Position numbers and translations under genes: made by a program. Positions 44,267 to 54,522 of a stretch of 64,000 nucleotides of DNA are shown piece by piece. The DNA is from Acuticoccus kalidii. GTDB lineage: Bacteria > Pseudomonadota > Alphaproteobacteria > Rhizobiales > Amorphaceae. Position 1 is the stretch's first letter. Every line of letters starts with the position of its first letter. Location of the stretch: NCBI RefSeq assembly GCF_021556395.1, contig NZ_JAKGCS010000015.1, positions 248,001-312,000 on the forward strand, written 5' to 3'. The notes beneath the pieces were generated by a model. It was not told where the DNA came from. It did not search any database and saw only the letters and a program-made list of their open reading frames with translations.

Positions 44267-44609
44267 CGGATCGTCGCACCGAGGATCCGCGCGGGTGCCC
44301 GTTCTGCGGGCACCCCGTCTTTCCGGGGGCCCGCCGCGCCACGCAACGCGGCCGAATGAGGCCCCTCGCCGCACCCGATATGGGTCGCACACGGCCCCTC
44401 TTCCCCACGCCCCCGCCAATTACATCTCAGTTAGGCTGACGTTTCGCGGGTTGCGCCGATGGGGATCGCCGATAATCTCCGAACGTTACAATGCGTCCTC
44501 GGCTCGCTTCGGGCGCCCGACCGGCCGACGACGCGACCAACACGGATCTCGCACGCGACCTTCGGCAGCGGCCGGGCGGCGCGCGCGAATCAGACAGTGG
44601 AGATGTCCC
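44267..44609. other. Intergenic region between cytochrome c and yej operon
   Basis: About 340 bp. It opens with a terminator hairpin (44293-44315). The rest presumably holds the yej promoter: relatively AT-rich bases occur near 44418-44440 and a GATAAT at 44470-44475, but no convincing -35/-10 pair was identified. No gene seen. Confidence 0.5.
44293..44322 (+). terminator. Terminator of the cytochrome c gene
   Basis: Perfect 9-bp stem GGGTGCCCG (44293-44301) / CGGGCACCC (44307-44315), 5-nt loop, followed by CGTCTTT. It lies 27 bp after the cytochrome c stop. Confidence 0.7.
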
Positions 44610-46505
44610 ATGCGCGCCACGCTGCTCGCCATCGTCTTCGGGTGCGCGTTCGCCTCGGCCGCGTCACTCGCCTTCGCCGAGGACGCCGCGACGAACGGGA
44701 GCGCGACCGGAGGCGCCAGCGCCGACGGGCCACAATGGCGCCATGCCTCCGCCCTCACCGGCGATCCGGGCTATCCGGAAGACTTCACGCATTTCGATTA
44801 TGTGAACTCCGACGCGCCGAAGGCGGGCACCGTCCGCCTCTCCGACCCCTCGGGCTATGACAGCTTCAACCCGGTCCTCCAGCGGGGCAATCCGGCGCCG
44901 GGCCTCACCCTCATCTATGACGAGCTGATGGCGCCGGCCTATGACGAGATCAACATCTCCGGATCCTACGGCCTGATCGCCGACAAGCTGCGCTATCCGG
45001 ACGATTTCAGCTGGGTCGAGTACCACATCAACCCCGATGCCCGCTGGCATGACGGCACCCCGATCACCCCGGACGACGTGATCTGGTCGCTCGAGGTCAC
45101 CAAAGAGGCCGACCCGACGCGCGCCTTCTACTATTCGGAGGTCACCGGGGCGGAGAAGGTCGACGACCAGACCGTCCGCTTCAATTTCGCCCATACCGGC
45201 AATCGCGAGCTGCCGCACATCGTCGGTCAGCTCGAGATCATGCCCAAGCACTGGTGGACCGGCACCGGCCCCGGCGGCAAGCCTCGCGACATCATGTCGG
45301 GTACTCTGGAGCCGCCGCTCGGCTCGGGTCCCTACAAGATCGCCTCGTTCGAGCCGAACCGCTTCGTCGAATATGAACGCGTCGACGATTATTGGGCCAA
45401 GGACCTGCCGTCCATGAAGGGCACCAACAATTTCGACAAGGTCCGGTACGACACCTATCGCGACCAGACCGTCGCCCTCGAAGCCTTCAAGGCCGACCAG
45501 TACGATTTCCGCTCCGAGAACAGCGCCTCCAACTGGGCGCTCCGCTACGACTTTCCGGCCCGCAAGCGCGGCGACGTCATCCTCGAGACCTTCCCGGACG
45601 AGGGTCGTGGCGTGATGCAGGCGTTCGTGATGAACATGCGCCTGCCGAAATTCCAGGACGAGCGTGTCCGCCGCGCCTTGAATCTCCTCTACGATTTCGA
45701 ATCGCAGAAGGAGACGATCTATTACGGCCAGTATGAGCGGATCGATTCCTATTTCTCCGGCACCGAGCTCGCTTCGTCGGGCCTGCCCGAAGGCCGCGAG
45801 CTCGAGATCCTGGAGGAGGTGCGCGACCTCGTCCCCGAGACCGTGTTTTCCGAGCCTTATGAGAATCCCGTCGGCGGCTCGCCGCAGAAGGTGCGCGAGA
45901 ATATGCGCGAGGCGGTCGCCCTCTTCCGCGAGGCCGGTTACGAGATCCGCAACGGCAAGATGGTGAACGCCGAGACCGGCGCCCCCTTCACGATCGAGAT
46001 GATCGAGAACAACCCGGCGTCCGAACGCTCGGTCCTTCCCTACAAGCAGAGCCTCGGCCGCATCGGCGTCGACCTCACGCTGCGCATCGTCGACACGTCG
46101 CAGTACATCAACCGCATCCGCAATCGCGATTTCGAGATGTCGACGCTCGCCTGGGGCCAGTCTCTGTCGCCCGGCAACGAGCAGCTCGATTTCTGGGGCT
46201 CGAAGGCCGCCGATCAGCCGCAATCGCAGAACTATGCCGGGATCAAGGATCCCGGTATCGACGCGCTGATCGAGAAGGTGATTCGCGCCAAGGATCGCGA
46301 CGATCTCGTCGCGGCGACGCGGGCGCTCGACCGCGTTCTCCTCGCGCACAATTACGTGGTGCCGCAGTTCACGAGCACCGAGTTCCGCACCGCGCGCTGG
46401 AACCGGTTCGGGCATCCCGACAATATTCCGCCCTATACGCACGGCTTCCCGACGATATGGTGGTGGGATCAGGATAAGGCCGCCAAGATCGGAGAGCCTT
46501 CGTGA
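44610..46505 (+). CDS. yejA: Peptide ABC transporter substrate-binding protein (YejA-like) 1
   Basis: A 631-aa extracellular solute-binding protein family 5 member of the YejA type, with a Sec signal peptide (about 1-24). Typical segments include FTHFDYVNSDAPKAGTVRL (~58), YDELMAP, DARWHDGTPITPDDV (~145) and GSGPYKI (~235). The YejABEF system takes up microcin C and peptides and, in rhizobia, helps tolerance of antimicrobial peptides. ATG at 44610 follows GGAGA. Its stop overlaps the next gene by 4 bp. Confidence 0.9.
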   Translation: MRATLLAIVFGCAFASAASLAFAEDAATNGSATGGASADGPQWRHASALTGDPGYPEDFTHFDYVNSDAPKAGTVRLSDPSGYDSFNPVLQRGNPAPGLTLIYDELMAPAYDEINISGSYGLIADKLRYPDDFSWVEYHINPDARWHDGTPITPDDVIWSLEVTKEADPTRAFYYSEVTGAEKVDDQTVRFNFAHTGNRELPHIVGQLEIMPKHWWTGTGPGGKPRDIMSGTLEPPLGSGPYKIASFEPNRFVEYERVDDYWAKDLPSMKGTNNFDKVRYDTYRDQTVALEAFKADQYDFRSENSASNWALRYDFPARKRGDVILETFPDEGRGVMQAFVMNMRLPKFQDERVRRALNLLYDFESQKETIYYGQYERIDSYFSGTELASSGLPEGRELEILEEVRDLVPETVFSEPYENPVGGSPQKVRENMREAVALFREAGYEIRNGKMVNAETGAPFTIEMIENNPASERSVLPYKQSLGRIGVDLTLRIVDTSQYINRIRNRDFEMSTLAWGQSLSPGNEQLDFWGSKAADQPQSQNYAGIKDPGIDALIEKVIRAKDRDDLVAATRALDRVLLAHNYVVPQFTSTEFRTARWNRFGHPDNIPPYTHGFPTIWWWDQDKAAKIGEPS

Positions 46506-48376
46506 CGGGCATCGACCGCCGCCGTATTCTCGCCCTTTCGGGTGCCGCCGCCCTGAACTTCGCCGCCTTTCCACTCCGCGCCCAGGAGGCGGCCGCCACC
46601 GCGCCGACCGCCGTCGCCGGTGCGGAAACCGGGCCGACGGGCCCGCTCCACGCGCTCACGGTGTTCGGTGAACCGCACCACGGGCCGGACTTCACCCATT
46701 TCGACTATGTGGATCCCGACGCGCCGAAGGGGGGCGAAATTCGCCTCCTCCCCGCCTCGTGGACGACTAACCAGAACCCGCTCACTTACAACACCTTCAA
46801 CATGCACGTCCTCAAAGGCGATTCGCCGCCGCTGATGGGCCTGTGCTTCACCTCGCTGATGGTGCGAGGGCTCGACGAGCCGGACACCGTCTACTGCCAT
46901 CTCGCCGAAAGCGTCGAGGTCGACGGGCGGCGTTTCACCTTCCGTCTCCGCGACGACGCGACCTTCTCCGACAACAGCCCGATCACCGCCGAAGACGTCG
47001 TCTTCACGCTGCAGACGCTGAAGGAGCGCGGCCATCCTTCGCTCGCCCAGCCGCTGAACGGCGTCGAAAGCGTCGAGGCACCCGAGCGGCTGACGGTGAC
47101 GATCACCTTCGCCGAGGGCACCTCGAACCGCCTGCCGCTCCTCGTCGCGGGCTATCCGGTCCTCTCGAAGGCCTATTACACAGAGAACGATTTTTCCGAG
47201 GCGACGCTGGCGGTCCCGGTGTCCTCCGGTCCCTACGTGGTCGGCCCCTATGATGCGGGCCGCTATGTCACCTTTCAGCGCCGCCCGAATTATTGGGGCG
47301 AGGATCTCCCGACCGGGCGCGGCCACAACAATTTCGACACCATCCGGGTCGACTTCTACCGCGAGCGGACGGCCGCCTTCGAAGCGTTCAAGGCCGGTCA
47401 GATCACGTTCCGCGAAGAGTTCACCGCCAAGACCTGGGCGACCGAATACGACTTTCCGGCGATCAATGACGGCCGCGTCGTCCGCCGCGATTTCCCGGAC
47501 GGGCGGCCCGCCGGGGCGCAAGGCTGGTTCATCAACACGAGGCGCGACAAGTTCAAGGATCCGCGCACGCGCGAGGCGCTCACCTGGGCCTTCGATTTCG
47601 AGTGGACCAACGCCAACGTCTTCTATGGGCTCTACGAGCGCACCTCGTCCTTCTTCATGAACTCCGACATGATGGCGACCGGCACGCCGGACGAGGCCGA
47701 GCGCGCTCTGCTGGAGCCGTTCCGCGATCAGCTCGATCCCGCGGTATTCGGTCCGGCCTGGCTTCCGCCGGTCACCGACGGAACGGGGCGCGACCGCGAG
47801 CCCTTGAAGCAGGCGGACGCCCTGCTGCGCGCCGCCGGTTGGCGCCGGCGCGAGGGCAAGATGGTGAACGAGGCGGGCGAGCAGCTCACAATCGAGTTTC
47901 TCTATTCGCAGCCGACCTCCGAGCGCATCCTGCAGCCTTACGCGAACCGGCTGCGCCTCCTCGGCATCGAGCCGATCTTGCGCCTCGTCGAGGCCGCGCA
48001 ATACCAGCTCCGGCTCCAGAATTTCGACTACGACCTCACGACCCAGCGCTTCGCCTTCGCGCCGACCCCGTCGGAATCGATCCGCGAATTCTGGACCTCC
48101 CCGTTCGCCGACATCACCGGCTCCTACAATCTCGCCGGCATCAAGGATCCCGTCGTCGACGGGCTCACCGAGGCGATGCTGAGCGCCTCGTCGCGCGAGG
48201 AGATGGTGACGGCCGCGCGGGCGGTCGACCGCATCCTGCGGCTCGGCCACTACTGGGTCCCGCAATATTACAAGGCCGTTCACAACGTCGCCTATTGGGA
48301 TCGTTTCGGCATCCCCGACCAGCAACCGCGCTACGACCTGCCCGTGGAGACCACCTGGTGGACAAAGGCAACCTGA
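46502..48376 (+). CDS. yejA: Peptide ABC transporter substrate-binding protein (YejA-like) 2, Tat signal
   Basis: A 624-aa homologue of the preceding protein, so the operon carries two binding proteins. The N terminus IDRRRILALSGAAAL (~4-18) looks like a twin-arginine signal, unlike the Sec signal of copy 1. It has FTHFDYVDPDAPKGGEIRL (~63), ATFSDNSPITAEDV (~158) and SSGPYVV (~240). GTG at 46502 sits in a GTGA overlap with the first yejA. The two copies are clearly diverged and probably differ in ligand. Confidence 0.9.
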   Translation: MTGIDRRRILALSGAAALNFAAFPLRAQEAAATAPTAVAGAETGPTGPLHALTVFGEPHHGPDFTHFDYVDPDAPKGGEIRLLPASWTTNQNPLTYNTFNMHVLKGDSPPLMGLCFTSLMVRGLDEPDTVYCHLAESVEVDGRRFTFRLRDDATFSDNSPITAEDVVFTLQTLKERGHPSLAQPLNGVESVEAPERLTVTITFAEGTSNRLPLLVAGYPVLSKAYYTENDFSEATLAVPVSSGPYVVGPYDAGRYVTFQRRPNYWGEDLPTGRGHNNFDTIRVDFYRERTAAFEAFKAGQITFREEFTAKTWATEYDFPAINDGRVVRRDFPDGRPAGAQGWFINTRRDKFKDPRTREALTWAFDFEWTNANVFYGLYERTSSFFMNSDMMATGTPDEAERALLEPFRDQLDPAVFGPAWLPPVTDGTGRDREPLKQADALLRAAGWRRREGKMVNEAGEQLTIEFLYSQPTSERILQPYANRLRLLGIEPILRLVEAAQYQLRLQNFDYDLTTQRFAFAPTPSESIREFWTSPFADITGSYNLAGIKDPVVDGLTEAMLSASSREEMVTAARAVDRILRLGHYWVPQYYKAVHNVAYWDRFGIPDQQPRYDLPVETTWWTKAT

Positions 48377-48380
48377 TCTG

Positions 48381-49481
48381 ATGGCCGCCTACATATTCCG
48401 CCGACTTCTGTTGATGGTGCCGACGCTGTTCGGCGTCATGCTGATCTCGTTCGTGATCGTCCAGTTCGCGCCGGGCGGCCCGGTCGAGAAGGTGATCGCG
48501 GAGCTTCGCGGCACCAACGTGTCGGCGACCGCCCGCGTCTCGGGCGGCAGCCAGTCCGGCGACTTCACCGGCGCGACGAGCGGCTCGGGCGACGGCTCGC
48601 CCTATCGCGGGGCGCAGGGGCTCGACCCGGAATTCATCGCCGATCTCGAGCGCCAGTTCGGCTTCGACAAGCCGCCGATCGAGCGCTTCGTCACGATGCT
48701 CGGCAACTATCTCACCTTCGATTTCGGCGAGAGCTATTTCCGCGACCGCAGCGTCCTCGAGCTGATCGCCGAGAAAATGCCGGTCTCGATCTCGCTCGGC
48801 CTCTGGATGACGCTGATCTCCTACGCGATCTCGATCCCGCTCGGCATCCGCAAGGCGGTGAAAGACGGATCGGCGTTCGACGTGTGGACGTCCGGCATCA
48901 TCATCGTCGCCTACGCCATTCCGGGCTTTCTGTTCGCCGTCCTCCTGATCGTGCTCTTCGCCGGCGGCTCCTTCTGGAACATCTTCCCGCTCGGCGGTCT
49001 CGTCTCGGAGAATTGGGAGCAGCTTTCCTGGCCGGCCCGGATCCTGGACTATTTCTGGCACATGGCGCTGCCGCTGACGGCGCTCTCCCTCTCCGCCTTC
49101 GCGACGACGACGCTGCTGACGAAGAACTCCTTCTTGGAGGAGATCCGCAAACAATATGTCCTCACCGCGCGGATGAAGGGCCTGTCGGACCGGGAGGTGC
49201 TCTATGGCCATGTCTTCCGCAACGCGATGCTCATCATCATCGCCGGCTTTCCCGGCGCCTTCATCAGCGCCTTCTTCACCGGCTCGCTGCTGATCGAAAC
49301 GATCTTCAACCTCGACGGGCTCGGCCTTCTCGGCTTCGAAAGCGTGATCGATCGTGATTATCCGATCGTGTTCGGGACGCTCTACATCTTCTCGCTGCTC
49401 GCGCTCGTCGTGAACCTCGTGTCCGACCTCACCTACACATGGGTCGATCCCCGCATCGATTTCGAAAGCCGGGAGGTCTGA
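48381..49481 (+). CDS. yejB: Peptide ABC transporter permease YejB
   Basis: A 366-aa permease, the usual YejB length. The N terminus is AAYIFRRLLLMVPTLFGVMLISFVIVQFAPGGP, followed by a Ser/Gly-rich periplasmic loop (~45-75) characteristic of YejB. The EAA coupling loop lies near KQYVLTARMKGLSDREVLYGHVFRNAM (~255-281). It starts 5 bp after yejA 2 and is followed by yejE after 2 bp. Confidence 0.93.
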   Translation: MAAYIFRRLLLMVPTLFGVMLISFVIVQFAPGGPVEKVIAELRGTNVSATARVSGGSQSGDFTGATSGSGDGSPYRGAQGLDPEFIADLERQFGFDKPPIERFVTMLGNYLTFDFGESYFRDRSVLELIAEKMPVSISLGLWMTLISYAISIPLGIRKAVKDGSAFDVWTSGIIIVAYAIPGFLFAVLLIVLFAGGSFWNIFPLGGLVSENWEQLSWPARILDYFWHMALPLTALSLSAFATTTLLTKNSFLEEIRKQYVLTARMKGLSDREVLYGHVFRNAMLIIIAGFPGAFISAFFTGSLLIETIFNLDGLGLLGFESVIDRDYPIVFGTLYIFSLLALVVNLVSDLTYTWVDPRIDFESREV

Positions 49482-49483
49482 TC

Positions 49484-50746
49484 ATGGTGACGACCCAGAA
49501 CGAGACCACCCGCCCGGCGACACCATCCGACGAAGACGGGCCCGACAAGCCGTTCGGCGCAAACCGACAGCGTGAGCCCGAGCCCGGCGAGGCGCTCGAG
49601 ACGACGTTCGAGGAGCGCGAGGCGACGGTGCTGCCGACCGGCGCCGGCTTCGGGACGGCGACGACGCTCAACCAGCGCCGCTGGCGTCTCTTCAAGGCGC
49701 ACCGTCGCGGCTTCTGGTCCCTCTGGATCTTCCTCGTCCTCTTCGTGCTGACGCTGTTCGCCGAGTTCATCGCCAACGATCGCCCGCTGATCGTCTCCTA
49801 TCAGGGCGAAATCCTCTTCCCGGTCCTCGTCGACTACCCGGAGGAGAAATTCGGCGGCTTCCTCGCGCGGACCGACTATCGCGATCCCTTCATCCAGGAG
49901 GAGATCGAGGCGAACGGCTGGATGGTCTGGCCGCCGATCCGTTACGATTATCGCGCGGTCAACAACACGCCGCCGACCCCGCTGCCCTCCGCGCCGTCCT
50001 GGATGTTCACGAAGGCCGAGCGTTGCGCCAACATGGCGGGCGGCGTCGACGACCCGTCCTGCACGATCTGGAACTGGAACTGGCTCGGCACCGACGATCA
50101 GGGCCGCGACGTTCTCGCCCGCGTCATTTACGGGTTCCGCATATCGATCCTGTTCGGCCTCGTCCTCACCGCCGCCTCCTCCGTCATCGGCGTTGCGGCC
50201 GGCGCCGTGCAGGGCTATTTCGGCGGCTGGACCGACCTTCTCTTCCAGCGCGTGATCGAGATCTGGACGTCGGTGCCGGCGCTCTACATCATTTTGATCC
50301 TGTCGGCCGTCTTCACGCCGAGCTTCTTCCTCCTGCTCGGGATCCTCCTCGTCTTCTCGTGGGTGGCGCTCGTCGGCGTGGTGCGGGCGGAATTCCTGCG
50401 CGCCCGCAATTTCGAGTATGTGGCGGCGGCGCGGGCGCTCGGGGTGCGCAGTCTCACCATCATGTGGCGGCATCTGTTGCCCAACGCGATGGTGGCGACG
50501 CTGACCTTCCTGCCCTTCATCATGAACGGCTCGATCACGACCCTCACCTCGCTCGACTTTCTGGGCTTCGGCCTGCCGCCGGGCTCACCGTCGCTCGGCG
50601 AGCTCCTCGCCCAGGGCAAGAACAACATCCAGGCCCCCTGGCTCGGCATCTCCGGCTTCATCGTGATCTCGCTGATGCTGTCGCTCCTGATCTTCATCGG
50701 CGAGGCCGTCCGCGACGCCTTCGATCCGCGAAAGACGTTCACATGA
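49484..50746 (+). CDS. yejE: Peptide ABC transporter permease YejE
   Basis: A 420-aa permease. A polar N-terminal extension (~1-75, rich in Glu, Thr, Pro) precedes the first helix; E. coli YejE is about 340 aa, so the extension accounts for much of the difference. The coupling loop is FEYVAAARALGVRSLTIMWRHLLPNAM (~308-334), and NWLGTDDQGRDVLARVIYGFR (~202) is the family signature. ATG at 49484 has GGGAGG upstream. Confidence 0.92.
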   Translation: MVTTQNETTRPATPSDEDGPDKPFGANRQREPEPGEALETTFEEREATVLPTGAGFGTATTLNQRRWRLFKAHRRGFWSLWIFLVLFVLTLFAEFIANDRPLIVSYQGEILFPVLVDYPEEKFGGFLARTDYRDPFIQEEIEANGWMVWPPIRYDYRAVNNTPPTPLPSAPSWMFTKAERCANMAGGVDDPSCTIWNWNWLGTDDQGRDVLARVIYGFRISILFGLVLTAASSVIGVAAGAVQGYFGGWTDLLFQRVIEIWTSVPALYIILILSAVFTPSFFLLLGILLVFSWVALVGVVRAEFLRARNFEYVAAARALGVRSLTIMWRHLLPNAMVATLTFLPFIMNGSITTLTSLDFLGFGLPPGSPSLGELLAQGKNNIQAPWLGISGFIVISLMLSLLIFIGEAVRDAFDPRKTFT

Positions 50747-50849
50747 AGCGGGGCGAGATGACGCTTTTCCGGACCGCGGAGGGCCGGACCCCGTCGCGGC
50801 GCGGCGGCGATGAGGCGCCCCGCACGCGCCCCGGCGCAAAGGATCACCG

Positions 50850-52481
50850 ATGAGCAGCAGCGCCCCCCTCCTCGCGATCGAGGATCTTTCCGTCGCCTTC
50901 CATCAGGAGGGGCGGACCAACATCGCGGTCGACCATGTGTCGCTCTCGGTGAACAAAGGCGAGACACTCGCCGTCGTCGGCGAATCGGGGTCGGGCAAGT
51001 CGGTCACCGCGCTATCCTGCGTGCGGCTGCTCAATTATCCGGCGGCCTCCCACCCCTCGGGGCGGATCCTCTTCAAGGGGCGGGACATGCTGACCCTTCC
51101 GCCCAAGGAGCTGCAGACGGTCCGCGGCAACGACATCACCATGATCTTTCAGGAGCCGATGACCTCGCTCAATCCGCTCCACAAGGTCGAGAAACAAGTC
51201 GGCGAGATCCTGCGCCGCCATCGCGGCCTGTCGGACCGGGCGGCTCGCGAGCGCACGCTGGAGCTTCTCCACGCCGTCGGTATCCGCGAGCCGGAAAAGC
51301 GGCTCGGGAGCTATCCGCATCAGCTCTCCGGCGGGCAACGCCAGCGCGTGATGATCGCGATGGCGCTCGCCAACGAGCCCGACCTTCTGATCGCCGACGA
51401 GCCCACCACCGCCCTCGACGTCACGGTGCAGGCGCAGATCCTCGCCCTCCTGAAGGAAATTCAGGCCCGCGAGGGTATGGCGATGCTGTTCATCACCCAT
51501 GATCTCGGCATCGTCCGCAAGATCGCCGATCGCGTCGCCGTGATGACCGACGGCAAGGTGGTGGAGACCGGGCCGACGGAACAGGTGTTCACCAATCCCA
51601 CGCACGCTTATACGCGCCACCTCCTCGCCGCGGAGCCGAAGGGCCGCGCGCCCGAGCCCAACCCGAACGCACCGATCGTGGTCGAGACCAAGGACCTCAA
51701 GGTCTGGTTCCCGGTCAAGCGCGGGCTGATGCGGCGCACGGTCGACCATATCAAGGCGGTCGACGGCATCGACCTCACGGTGCGCAAGGGCGAAACGCTC
51801 GGCGTCGTGGGCGAATCGGGGTCCGGCAAGACGACGCTCGGCTTCGCGATCCTGCGCCTCATCGCCTCGGAAGGCCGCATCGTCTTCATGGGCGACGCGA
51901 TCGACAGCCGCTCCTGGGGCACCATGCGGCCGCTCCGCTCGAAGATGCAGATCGTCTTCCAGGATCCTTACGGCTCCCTCTCCCCGCGCATGTCGATCGG
52001 CGAGATCATCGCCGAGGGGCTCAAGGTCCACACCGACATGAACGCCAAGGAGCGGGACGATGCCGTCGTGAAGGCCCTCGTCGAAGTGGGTCTCGATCCG
52101 GCGACGCGGTCGCGCTATCCGCACGAATTCTCCGGCGGCCAGCGCCAGCGCATCGCGATCGCCCGCGCGCTCGTCCTCGAACCGGACTTCATCATGCTGG
52201 ACGAGCCGACGAGCGCGCTCGACCGCTCCGTCCAGGCCCAGGTCGTCGACCTTCTGCGCGACGTGCAGAAGCGGCACGACCTCACCTTCCTGTTCATCTC
52301 TCACGATCTCCAGGTCGTGCGGGCTCTCGCCAACGAGGTGATCGTCATGCGCGGCGGCAAGGTCGTCGAGCGGGGCGCCACCCGTGATATTTTCGACGCA
52401 CCGAAGACCGATTATACCCGCGCGCTGATGGCGGCGGCCCTCAATCACGAGCAAGCGCCCACCGGAGTCGTGGCCGACTGA
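50850..52481 (+). CDS. yejF: Peptide ABC transporter dual ATP-binding protein YejF
   Basis: A 543-aa fusion of two ABC ATPase domains that energises YejBE. Each half is complete: Walker A GESGSGKS (~44 and ~325), signatures LSGGQRQR (~160) and FSGGQRQR (~430), and Walker [13 protein letters not shown] and [12 protein letters not shown] 103-bp gap separates it from yejE; the short frame in that gap is not conserved-looking. Confidence 0.94.
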   Translation: MSSSAPLLAIEDLSVAFHQEGRTNIAVDHVSLSVNKGETLAVVGESGSGKSVTALSCVRLLNYPAASHPSGRILFKGRDMLTLPPKELQTVRGNDITMIFQEPMTSLNPLHKVEKQVGEILRRHRGLSDRAARERTLELLHAVGIREPEKRLGSYPHQLSGGQRQRVMIAMALANEPDLLIADEPTTALDVTVQAQILALLKEIQAREGMAMLFITHDLGIVRKIADRVAVMTDGKVVETGPTEQVFTNPTHAYTRHLLAAEPKGRAPEPNPNAPIVVETKDLKVWFPVKRGLMRRTVDHIKAVDGIDLTVRKGETLGVVGESGSGKTTLGFAILRLIASEGRIVFMGDAIDSRSWGTMRPLRSKMQIVFQDPYGSLSPRMSIGEIIAEGLKVHTDMNAKERDDAVVKALVEVGLDPATRSRYPHEFSGGQRQRIAIARALVLEPDFIMLDEPTSALDRSVQAQVVDLLRDVQKRHDLTFLFISHDLQVVRALANEVIVMRGGKVVERGATRDIFDAPKTDYTRALMAAALNHEQAPTGVVAD

Positions 52482-52491
52482 CGGTTCGTTC

Positions 52492-52529
52492 ATTCCTCGT
52501 CGTTACATGGCACCATGACGACGAGCGAA
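52492..52529. terminator. Hairpin after the yej operon
   Basis: Compound inverted repeat: CTCGTCGT (52496-52503) pairs with ACGACGAG (52518-52525) and inner CATGG (52506-52510) with CCATG (52513-52517), leaving a 2-nt bulge and 2-nt loop. Flanking ATTC/GAAT adds pairs beyond a mismatch. It lies 15 bp after the yejF stop. No T-run follows. Confidence 0.55.
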
Positions 52530-52708
52530 TCGCTGGCTTTCCGTCCCTCGCAGGTCGAGGATGCGGGATGCCCTATCGGTCGCCGCCGGCGTTTCGCCGG
52601 CCGTGACCCATTCTGGAGCGGCCTTATGGTCCGAGGTGAGGATGCACCGACCGCGAAAGACGGCCCGCCGGCCGTCGCTGGCGTGCGTCCTCGCGCGGGG
52701 GGCCGGCC

Positions 52709-53503
52709 ATGATGCGGCGCCTCTTCCAGGAGCGACAACCGTCCGTCGCGGGCGAACGGCTCAACGCCGCCCGGCGCGAGCAGCTCGTCGCCCGCCTCAC
52801 CGACGAACCCGTCACCATCGACGTGCGCCGTTCGCGCGGGGCCAAGCGCATGACCTTGCGCATTCCGCCCGGCCACGCGAACCCCGTCGTCACCATCCCG
52901 CAACGCGCCTCGATGTCCTCGGCCGAGCGGTTCGTGAAGAGCCAGGCGGCGTGGCTGACCGCGCGCCTGTCGGAACGCGCGCCGGCTCAGCCCTTCATCC
53001 ATGGCGGAACCATCCCGCTGCGCGGCGAGCCGCATTTGATCGAGGCGACCGGCGCCGTGCGCGGCGTCGTCACCATCGTCGATGACGCAGATGGGCCGAC
53101 GCTCCTCATTCCCGGCACGCCGCAGCACCTGCCGCGCCGCCTCGCCGACTATCTGCGCCGCGCCGCGCGCGACGACCTCCATGTCGCGGTCGAGGAGTTC
53201 GCCGCCCGTGTCAATCGCCGGCCGACGGCGCTCCGCATCAAGGACACGCGCGCCCAATGGGGTTCGTGCAGCCCGTCCGGCGTCCTCTCCTTCTCGTGGC
53301 GTCTCGTCCTCGCGCCGCCCTTCGTCCTGCGCTATGTCGCGGCGCACGAGGTCGCGCACCTCATCGAGCTCAACCATTCGGCCGCCTTCTGGAAGCTGAA
53401 TGCCGAGCTCGACCCGGACCATGAGCGGGCGCGCGCCTGGCTGAAGCGCCACGGACGAATGCTCCATTCCGTCGGCGCGGAAGGACCATCGGCACAGATC
53501 TGA
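52709..53503 (+). CDS. YgjP-like M48-family (DUF45) metallopeptidase
   Basis: A 264-aa protein of the YgjP/DUF45 group, related to SprT-like proteases. The zinc site is HEVAHLIELNHSAAFW (His, Glu, His, His; ~213-225), preceded by the family signature RRPTALRIKDTRAQWGSCSPSGVLSFSWRLVLAP (~168-202). It is probably cytoplasmic, as no signal is seen. ATG at 52709; the stop overlaps the AEC transporter start (TGATG). Confidence 0.87.
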   Translation: MMRRLFQERQPSVAGERLNAARREQLVARLTDEPVTIDVRRSRGAKRMTLRIPPGHANPVVTIPQRASMSSAERFVKSQAAWLTARLSERAPAQPFIHGGTIPLRGEPHLIEATGAVRGVVTIVDDADGPTLLIPGTPQHLPRRLADYLRRAARDDLHVAVEEFAARVNRRPTALRIKDTRAQWGSCSPSGVLSFSWRLVLAPPFVLRYVAAHEVAHLIELNHSAAFWKLNAELDPDHERARAWLKRHGRMLHSVGAEGPSAQI

Positions 53504-54462
53504 TGTCTCTCGGCGCGCTCTTATCGGTGGTCCTGCCGGTTTTCGGCTTTATCGGTCTCGGCTATGCGGTCGTCGCCGTCCGATTGATCAAGCAGGAGAC
53601 CGGCGACGCGCTCGCGACGTTCGTCTTCACCATCGCGGTGCCGATCCTCCTCTTCCGCGCCCTCGGCACCCTCGCGATGCCCGAGATCGACCCGTGGCCG
53701 TTCTGGTTCACTTACTTCACGGGCGCGTTCATCAACATCGCGATCGGCATCTTCGTCATCACGCGCTTTTTCGGGCGCGACATGCGGGCGGGGGTGATCG
53801 GCGGGATGTCCGCCGCGTTCGCCAACAGCGTGATGGTCGGCGTGCCGGTGCTCAATCAGGCGTTCGGCGAGCCGGGCCTCGTGATCGGCTTCATCCTCGT
53901 CGCCGTCCACATGCCGATCATGATGACGGTCTCCACCTTCCTGATCGAGTTCGCCGAGCATCGGGACGGCCTCTCCCGCAGCAAGATCGACTTCGCCGGC
54001 GCCGGAAAGCGCATCGTCCGCTCGCTCAGTAAGAACCCGATGGTGATCGCCATCCTGTGCGGCGTCGCCTTCCGCGCGACGGGGCTGCCGATGGAGGGCG
54101 TCCCGCGTACCTTGATCGACCGCCTGTCGGACACGGCGATTCCCCTCGCCTTGATGTCGCTCGGCATGAGCCTCAACAAATACGGGATCCGCGGCAACGT
54201 GAAGCCCGCGATCGCGCTCAGCGTGGTGAAGCTTCTGATCATGCCGGCGATCGTCTACGTCATCGCCGTGCCGATCATGGGGCTTCCGCCGATCGCGGCC
54301 GCCGCCGCCGTGATCACCGCGGCGTGTCCGACGGGCGTCAACGCCTACCTCATCGCGACTTATTTCAACACCGGCCTCGCGCTGTCGGCGAACACCATCA
54401 CGATCACCACTGCGATCTCCGTGGTGACGTTCACGATGTGGCTAGCGGTGTTCGGACACTGA
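53503..54462 (+). CDS. AEC-family (auxin efflux carrier-like) transporter
   Basis: A 319-aa membrane protein with about ten hydrophobic helices in two five-helix repeats, the fold of the AEC family. NSVMVGVPVLNQAFGEPG (~108-125) and AACPTGVNAYLIATYFN (~270-286) match the family's helix-break motifs. Bacterial members export or import malonate and other organic acids. The start overlaps the metallopeptidase stop. Confidence 0.87.
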   Translation: MSLGALLSVVLPVFGFIGLGYAVVAVRLIKQETGDALATFVFTIAVPILLFRALGTLAMPEIDPWPFWFTYFTGAFINIAIGIFVITRFFGRDMRAGVIGGMSAAFANSVMVGVPVLNQAFGEPGLVIGFILVAVHMPIMMTVSTFLIEFAEHRDGLSRSKIDFAGAGKRIVRSLSKNPMVIAILCGVAFRATGLPMEGVPRTLIDRLSDTAIPLALMSLGMSLNKYGIRGNVKPAIALSVVKLLIMPAIVYVIAVPIMGLPPIAAAAAVITAACPTGVNAYLIATYFNTGLALSANTITITTAISVVTFTMWLAVFGH

Positions 54463-54466
54463 GCCG

Positions 54467-54493
54467 GCCGGCGGGGGATGTTCGTCCGCCGGC
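54467..54493. terminator. Hairpin between convergent genes
   Basis: GCCGGCGG (54467-54474) and CCGCCGGC (54486-54493) form a perfect 8-bp stem directly after the AEC transporter stop and 30 bp beyond the NIPSNAP stop on the other strand. No T-run. Confidence 0.45.
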
Positions 54494-54522
54494 CCGCCCG
54501 CGTCACCCGGCGGGGCCGTGCC

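Noticed and set aside
44664..48325. Very long open frames on the minus strand opposite the yejA genes
   Set aside because: They mirror the codon pattern of the two real binding-protein genes and show no recognisable domain; typical shadow frames of GC-rich DNA.
50747..50849. Small gene between yejE and yejF
   Set aside because: The open frame is a shadow of the neighbouring genes with no ribosome site; the 103-bp gap is treated as an operon spacer.
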